Below are positions 59,219-64,000 of a stretch of 64,000 bases of DNA, in pieces. The translations under genes were made by a program, and so were the position numbers. The first letter of the stretch is position 1. The number at the start of each line of letters is the position of its first letter. The DNA comes from Kazachstania africana CBS 2517 (Eukaryota > Ascomycota > Saccharomycetes > Saccharomycetales > Saccharomycetaceae). The notes below the pieces were generated by a model that searched no databases, was not told the DNA's origin, and worked only from the letters and a program-made list of their open reading frames with translations. The stretch is from NCBI RefSeq assembly GCF_000304475.1, contig NC_018945.1:806001-870000 (forward strand), given 5' to 3'.

Positions 59219-60961
59219 ATGCTGGTCGATACTAAAGAAAATAGCTCATTGAGAAATGACAGTGTGTCGACGTCGATCAGTTCAATAAAAGATACATCTC
59301 TCTTAAGAAACTTCAAAAATTCGTTTAAAAGAGTCGATCAAGATCAGAACAAGTTTGATGACGAGAAATATAACAGTGTTGATGAGGGTCAAAAAAGATT
59401 GGTAGATCAGCCTCTGCGGAAGACGCTTCAGCAGAGACATTTGACTATGATTGCAATTGGAGGTACCCTAGGAACTGGCCTTTTCATCGGTTTAGGTGAA
59501 TCGCTGGCATCAGGTCCCGGCAGTCTATTAATCGGTTATATTATCGTGGGTATAGCCGTCTTTTGTGTGGTACAAAGTGCGGCAGAACTGTCGTGCCAAT
59601 ATCCTGTGTCGGGTTCATATGCTACGCTTGTTACCAGGTTTATGAATGAATCCTTCGGTTTTACAGTGGCAACAAACTACTGTCTAGCTTGGTTAGTATG
59701 TTTTCCTAGTGAATTGGTTGGTTCTGCAATGGTTATTCGTTATTGGAATGATTCTGTCAACTCATGCGTATGGATTGCTATATTTTGGGTATTCGTCATG
59801 TGTTTAAACCTTTTTGGTGTGGAAGGCTACGCTGAAACGGAATTCTGGCTTTCAATCATCAAAATAATAGCTATTATAATTTTCATCATCATAGGTATAG
59901 TGTTAATATGTGGAGGTGGCCCTAATTCCACTGGCTACATTGGTACTAAATACTGGCATGATCCAGGATCATTTGCTCATCCAGTATTCAAAAGTCTCTG
60001 TAACACATTTGTGTCAGCTGCTTACTCATTCGGTGGGTGTGAAATTGTTGTTTTAACATCAGCTGAATCAAGAAAGATATCTTCTATTGCTCGTGCAGCT
60101 AAGGGAACGTTTTGGAGAATAACGATATTTTATTTAGTGACAATCGTTATCATCGGTTGCTTGGTTCCATATACAGATAACAAGCTTATAAGTGCTACCA
60201 GCAGCGAAGACGTTACAGCTTCCCCTTTCGTCATTGCCTTGAGTAATTGTGGCGCAATGGGTACAAGAGTGTCGCATTTCATGAATACAGTTATTCTCGT
60301 TTCTACAATATCGGTATCGAACTCCTGTGTGTATGCATCTTCAAGAATAATACAGGCTTTAGGCGCTATGAATCAATTGCCTAGTATCTGTGGCTACATT
60401 GACAGAAGGGGACGTCCTTTAGTTGGTATCGCTATCTGTGGTTTATTCGGTCTATTGGGATTTCTAGTGGCAGCGGAAAACGAAGCTGCTATTTTTACAT
60501 GGCTATATTCGTTAACCTCTGTTGCTTATTTCGTCACATGGTTTTCGATTTGTTGGTGCCAAGTGAGATTCAGAATGGCTCTTAAGAGACAAGGCAGGAG
60601 TAACGATGAAATTGCATACAAATCGATGCTGGGAATCTATGGAGGATACGTTGGGGCTATATTAAACATAGTATTAATTATTGGGGAAGTCTATATATCC
60701 ATATTCCCTTTGAACGAATCCCCAAGTGCAAATATATTTTTCCAAAATTGTCTAAGTATTCCTATCATGCTAGTTTCTTTTTTTGGACACAAGATCTACT
60801 GTAAAGGATGGAAAGACTGGTTTGTTAGAGCTAAGGATATTGACCTTGACACAGGTAATTCTATAACAGATTTCGAAATTTTCAAAGCTGAAATCGAAGA
60901 AGAAAAGGAAAGGATAGCATCGAGCCCATTATATTATCGGATATATAGATTTTGGTGCTAA
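59219..60961 (+). CDS. SAM3: S-adenosylmethionine/S-methylmethionine permease (Sam3/Mmp1 type)
   Basis: Amino-acid permease of the yeast YAT/APC family, predicted to import S-adenosylmethionine or S-methylmethionine at the plasma membrane. It has 580 residues (587 in Sam3, 583 in Mmp1). The cytosolic N-terminus is about 1-75. It is followed by QRHLTMIAIGGTLGTGLFIG (TM1 signature, about 72-91), VVQSAAELSCQYPVSGSYAT, a GGGPNSTGYIGTKYWHDPG loop and about 12 membrane segments, ending YYRIYRFWC. These features closely follow the Sam3/Mmp1 subgroup. The next gene, on the same strand, is a SAM4/MHT1-type methyltransferase, the same partnership as SAM3-SAM4 and MMP1-MHT1 in S. cerevisiae. Which of the two orthologues it is cannot be settled here. 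Confidence 0.88.
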   Translation: MLVDTKENSSLRNDSVSTSISSIKDTSLLRNFKNSFKRVDQDQNKFDDEKYNSVDEGQKRLVDQPLRKTLQQRHLTMIAIGGTLGTGLFIGLGESLASGPGSLLIGYIIVGIAVFCVVQSAAELSCQYPVSGSYATLVTRFMNESFGFTVATNYCLAWLVCFPSELVGSAMVIRYWNDSVNSCVWIAIFWVFVMCLNLFGVEGYAETEFWLSIIKIIAIIIFIIIGIVLICGGGPNSTGYIGTKYWHDPGSFAHPVFKSLCNTFVSAAYSFGGCEIVVLTSAESRKISSIARAAKGTFWRITIFYLVTIVIIGCLVPYTDNKLISATSSEDVTASPFVIALSNCGAMGTRVSHFMNTVILVSTISVSNSCVYASSRIIQALGAMNQLPSICGYIDRRGRPLVGIAICGLFGLLGFLVAAENEAAIFTWLYSLTSVAYFVTWFSICWCQVRFRMALKRQGRSNDEIAYKSMLGIYGGYVGAILNIVLIIGEVYISIFPLNESPSANIFFQNCLSIPIMLVSFFGHKIYCKGWKDWFVRAKDIDLDTGNSITDFEIFKAEIEEEKERIASSPLYYRIYRFWC

Positions 60962-61175
60962 TTCATTTGTAGTATAAATATTTTAACATAAACAGTCATC
61001 ACATTTCAAGAATCTTGTCCCAAATTGGGACTACACAGTGGCGCCACAATTTAATGATTTTAACACAGTTTTTCTCGATGACTTCAGCTTCTTGGCATTA
61101 TATATATATATCGGTGTAGGCTAAAAAATACTTTCCAGAGCTGTCATCATAACTCTACGAGCTGGTTATATCACA
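60962..61175. promoter_or_regulatory. SAM4 promoter with Met31/32-type palindrome
   Basis: 214 bp in tandem orientation. GTGGCGCCAC at 61038-61047 is a perfect palindrome followed by AA, so it contains CGCCACA (61042-61048), the reverse complement of the Met31/32 core TGTGGCG. A TATATATATATA element lies near 61099-61110. Both suit sulfur-regulated expression. Confidence 0.55.
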
Positions 61176-62156
61176 ATGGGACGCGTACCTATTAAAGAAT
61201 ATTTACTACGTAACTCAGATAAGATACTTGTTTTGGATGGAGGCCAAGGTACTGAGCTAGAAAAGAGAGGAATCAATATATCCAGCCCTGTGTGGTCCAC
61301 TTTGCCATTTATCAATGAGTCATTCTGGTCAAACAGTAGTTCAAATGATAGGAAAATTATAAAAGACATGTACTCAGATTTCATTAGCGCTGGTGCTGAC
61401 GTACTATCTACTACGACATATCAGACAAGCTTCGCATCAATCTCAGAAAATACCAATATTCAGACATTAAAAGATTACCATGAGCTGTTGAATAGGATCA
61501 CTAAATTCACTCGTGAATGTATAGGAGATTCAAAATATCTTGTTGGTTCTATCGGAACTTATGCAGCATACTTATCTGCCGAGTATACTGGCGATTTTGG
61601 TGATGCCGCAGACACCATTGATTACCATGGTTATTTCAAACCACAACTAGACAATTTTAATAGAAGTACAGAGATAGACATAATAGGCTTCGAAACAATA
61701 CCTAATATACATGAATTAAGGGCGATTTTATCATTGAACAAAAAAGACCTTTCTAAACCATTTTATATCAGTTTATCGACTAATAGTAAAGCTCAACTAA
61801 GGGATGGTACTTCACTAAAGGGCGTGGTTGACGTCATCAAATCATTTGAAAGTACTCTAAATCCGAACCTAATTCTTTTGGGTATTAACTGTATTGGATT
61901 GAACAGCTCTCACTTAACAATGGAATATTTGAATAATCATCTACCTCAATTTCCTTTGATCGTGTACCCAAATAGTGGGGAGAAGTATGATCCTGTCAGA
62001 AAGATTTGGCTAGCTGACGAAGATCCTGCCTTTACTTGGGAATACATCGTGCATAGATATCTTGATGCAGGTGCTCGAATTGTTGGAGGATGTTGCCGAA
62101 CAACTCCAAGCGATATACGTAGCATCTCAGAGGCCATTAAATGCTACACAAAATAG
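61176..62156 (+). CDS. SAM4: Homocysteine S-methyltransferase (Sam4/Mht1)
   Basis: Zinc enzyme that makes methionine from homocysteine using S-adenosylmethionine or S-methylmethionine as methyl donor in the cytosol. It has 326 residues (about 325 in both S. cerevisiae paralogues). The N-terminal VLDGGQGTELEKRGI (about 19-33) binds the homocysteine side. The zinc ligands are in LLGINCIGLNS (Cys near 234) and IVGGCCRTTP (two Cys near 305-306). Middle motifs such as STTTYQTSFASISENT and IGFETIPNIHELRAIL look nearer to Sam4 than Mht1 from memory. It lies 214 bp downstream of the permease on the same strand, so uptake and use of the substrate are paired. Confidence 0.9.
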   Translation: MGRVPIKEYLLRNSDKILVLDGGQGTELEKRGINISSPVWSTLPFINESFWSNSSSNDRKIIKDMYSDFISAGADVLSTTTYQTSFASISENTNIQTLKDYHELLNRITKFTRECIGDSKYLVGSIGTYAAYLSAEYTGDFGDAADTIDYHGYFKPQLDNFNRSTEIDIIGFETIPNIHELRAILSLNKKDLSKPFYISLSTNSKAQLRDGTSLKGVVDVIKSFESTLNPNLILLGINCIGLNSSHLTMEYLNNHLPQFPLIVYPNSGEKYDPVRKIWLADEDPAFTWEYIVHRYLDAGARIVGGCCRTTPSDIRSISEAIKCYTK

Positions 62157-62690
62157 GCTTCTGCATGGAGTCCCTTGACGATATCATTTTTATCATAATA
62201 ATTGTACTGTATATAGAAATAGAATGCAAACACAATTTGCGACTTTTACAAAGCATATACCAATGTTGATACTGGGCACAGCGTTTGAGCCTCAGAAGAT
62301 TAACCTAAACATTACTTAAGTTCTGTCCACTTTTAAAGAATGTCGAAACATAGATGTGCTCACCCACTGTTAAAAAGAGACAGACACGGAACCGATTGCC
62401 TGCTCGAAATCTCGATTCAGCATGTTCTCGACAAACCTCTGAGATTCAATTTAACATACCAATCTTGCACTGACGAATACACAGCTTCAGATCGTAAACA
62501 TAAATGGACTGACCGGCCCGTTATCGTTGCAGTCACACAATTTCAATTGATGTTTTTCTTCGATGTTCTATTTTTTATTTACCTAAATTCGGAAAGGTCA
62601 ACATGTATAAAATCTCGAATGTAGAGATCCTACGATTAGATCTGTCATATCTGTCCTTTTTGGTAGACATAGGTACATCGACGAGAAATA
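62157..62690. promoter_or_regulatory. Upstream region of the CHA1-type gene
   Basis: 534 bp in tandem orientation. A 94-codon frame at 62340-62624 has no recognisable domain and is probably chance. CGG/CCG triplets near 62386-62394 and 62512-62520 could belong to zinc-cluster sites (Cha4 type), but I cannot assign them. Confidence 0.35.
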
Positions 62691-63722
62691 ATGCCAACAG
62701 TATACAATAAGACTCCTCTACTCCGCCCATATTTTCTGGAGGCAAACAGAGGAACTTCTGATAGCTCGCCACAGGTTTTTTTCAAATATGAAAGTTTTCA
62801 GCCTGGTTGCAGTTTTAAAAGCAGAGGTATTGGTAATTTAATCCTCAAGAATGCCAAGAAGGTTGAGGAAGAGGGCATCAAAACATTAGAAGTGTTTTCC
62901 TCATCAGGTGGTAATGCCGGCTACGCTGCTGCTGTTGCTTGCAGAGAATTATCTATACCCTGTACTGTCGTAGTACCATCTTCTACTAAAGTAAGAATGG
63001 TCGAAAAAATAAGAAGTACTGGTGCTCAGGTAATTGTCAGTGGTAATTTTTGGAAGGAAGCTGACGAATATCTAAGAAATTCTGTCATCAACAAGGTAGA
63101 TTCAAGTAAAGTAGAACCATTATATGTCCATCCTTTCGATGATCCGCTTATTTGGGAAGGTCATTCTACTATAATTGATGAGATTGTCGAAAGTTTAAAT
63201 GATGAGAACGTTCATACCTCAAAAGTCAAAGGGGTTGTGTGTAGTATAGGTGGAGGTGGCCTTTATAATGGCATAATAGAAGGGCTTGAGAGACACGCTT
63301 TAGCCGACAAGATACCTGTTATTGCTGTGGAGACAGAAGGCTGCCATGTTTTCAATACCTGCTTGGAATTAGGTAAACATGTCGAATTTGAGAAAATTTC
63401 AAGTATTGCCACTTCCCTTGGTAGTCCCAGCATATCAACGAAAACTTTTGAGTATGCTCAGAAGTACCATTCAAAGGGTGTTGTTCTTCAAGATATTGAT
63501 GTGCTAGAAACGTGTCTAAGATATAGTGAGGATTCGAATATGATCATTGAGCCGGCGTGTGCCGCATCTGTTCATCTTGCTTATAATGTTGATATTTTAG
63601 AAGAGGCTCTAAACAAGAAACTAAGTAAGGACGATGTGATAATCATCATAGCATGCGGTGGCTCAGCAACTACACTGCAGGACATTAAAGATTCTTTAGC
63701 AAAATTGAAGATCAAAAATTGA
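62691..63722 (+). CDS. CHA1: L-serine/L-threonine deaminase (Cha1 type)
   Basis: PLP-dependent catabolic deaminase giving pyruvate or 2-oxobutyrate plus ammonia; in S. cerevisiae Cha1 is mitochondrial and induced by serine and threonine. It has 343 residues (360 in Cha1). The start PTVYNKTPLLRPYF matches the family. The PLP lysine is in QPGCSFKSRGIGNL (Lys near 44); the preceding residues are GC where Cha1 has SG. FSSSGGNAGYAAAVA (about 72-86) and the phosphate-cradling VCSIGGGGLYNGIIEG (part, about 183) are intact, as is IIACGGSATTLQD near the end. The C-terminal 15-20 residues of Cha1 are missing. It could instead be the SDL1 type. It lies 534 bp after SAM4 on the same strand. Confidence 0.87.
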   Translation: MPTVYNKTPLLRPYFLEANRGTSDSSPQVFFKYESFQPGCSFKSRGIGNLILKNAKKVEEEGIKTLEVFSSSGGNAGYAAAVACRELSIPCTVVVPSSTKVRMVEKIRSTGAQVIVSGNFWKEADEYLRNSVINKVDSSKVEPLYVHPFDDPLIWEGHSTIIDEIVESLNDENVHTSKVKGVVCSIGGGGLYNGIIEGLERHALADKIPVIAVETEGCHVFNTCLELGKHVEFEKISSIATSLGSPSISTKTFEYAQKYHSKGVVLQDIDVLETCLRYSEDSNMIIEPACAASVHLAYNVDILEEALNKKLSKDDVIIIIACGGSATTLQDIKDSLAKLKIKN

Positions 63723-64000
63723 CTTTGAGTTTCCTTTAATATTGAATAGTTATTTAATTTACATACTTCAAGTATACGCAAGCAGCACCTGAATGCCATA
63801 CACCAAAGGAATTGAAACTTCTTTGCCAATAGCATTGCTATTGTGGAAAAATAAAAGTCCAACGATACTGCCCAAATCCCCTAATTATTTAATTCCAGTA
63901 CAAGTTTTCTGTCAACGATGATCGACAATGACACCTTCAATGCCAAATACGTGCCTTTATGAGCCTTTTAGGGCTTAATTATCACTCCATAAGTTTATAA
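63723..64000. other. 3' flank at the right edge
   Basis: 278 bp after the deaminase stop, AT-rich, with no start of a further gene that I can support. The next gene lies beyond the window. Confidence 0.4.

Noticed and set aside
62340..62624. 94-codon frame upstream of the CHA1-type gene
   Set aside because: No domain, and position in a promoter region. Composition gives no support for coding.
1..64000. Transposons, LTRs, phage, CRISPR, rRNA, or a novel multi-gene system
   Set aside because: No Ty-type reverse transcriptase, integrase, terminal repeats or tandem spacer arrays were seen. All sizeable genes are assigned to known yeast families.

Overview
The window is nuclear DNA of a budding yeast in the family Saccharomycetaceae. 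Genes are compact, intron-less as far as I can see, and AT-rich. Nearly every protein can be recognised as the orthologue of a Saccharomyces cerevisiae gene, usually at similar length. Gene order follows single S. cerevisiae tracks: CHC1-SPT16-SIP2-MIG2-YPT32-NCS6-VAM7-SKI8-CLG1-KIP3-MDM34-FRA2, then TRX3-AHC2-SRB8-PTC6-PAT1-FUB1-EGO2-ERS1-SOL2-SSK22-RSA4-IMG2-CPR4. The genes that sit on the sister tracks (SMB1 and CHZ1 between MIG3 and YPT31; PPG1, HUB1 and ABZ1 near SSK2) are absent here. I infer a species that descends from the whole-genome duplication (WGD), perhaps near Kazachstania or Naumovozyma; the species itself is not identified.

Layout. 1-24.9 kb is one conserved block (S. cerevisiae chromosome VII left arm): vesicle coat (CHC1), chromatin (SPT16), glucose signalling (SIP2, MIG2), Golgi Rab (YPT32), tRNA thiolation (NCS6), vacuolar SNARE (VAM7), mRNA decay and meiosis (SKI8), a Pho85 cyclin (CLG1), kinesin-8 (KIP3), an ER-mitochondria tether (MDM34) and an iron regulator (FRA2). 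COQ6 (25.1-26.6 kb) stands alone at a synteny junction. 27.1-51.1 kb is a second block (chromosome III right arm): mitochondrial thioredoxin, ADA and Mediator subunits, a PP2C phosphatase, mRNA decay (PAT1), proteasome (FUB1), vacuole/TORC1 (EGO2, ERS1), SOL2, the HOG-pathway MAPKKK, ribosome assembly (RSA4), a mitoribosomal protein and an ER cyclophilin-like protein. 52-57 kb holds FRA1-TPO1 and then NUC1. 59-64 kb is an amino-acid and sulfur scavenging group: a SAM3/MMP1-type permease, a SAM4/MHT1-type homocysteine methyltransferase and a CHA1-type serine/threonine deaminase, all on the + strand.

Several start codons were moved to the first conserved ATG because the longest reading frame begins at TTG or GTG (AHC2, FRA2, PTC6, PAT1, EGO2, CPR4, FRA1) or carries an unconserved leader (SRB8).

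No phage, transposon, LTR, CRISPR, rRNA or convincing tRNA gene was found, and I found no new multi-gene defence or metabolic system. The most informative oddities are: a one-base frameshift at a homopolymer that removes the C-terminal Cys-Cys prenylation motif of YPT32; a WCQPC active site in TRX3; a cluster of five Rgt1-type sites upstream of MIG2; Tbf1/Reb1 site clusters resembling subtelomeric anti-silencing modules at internal promoters; loss of the N-myristoylation glycine in SIP2; and FRA1 and FRA2 lying on the same 64 kb.
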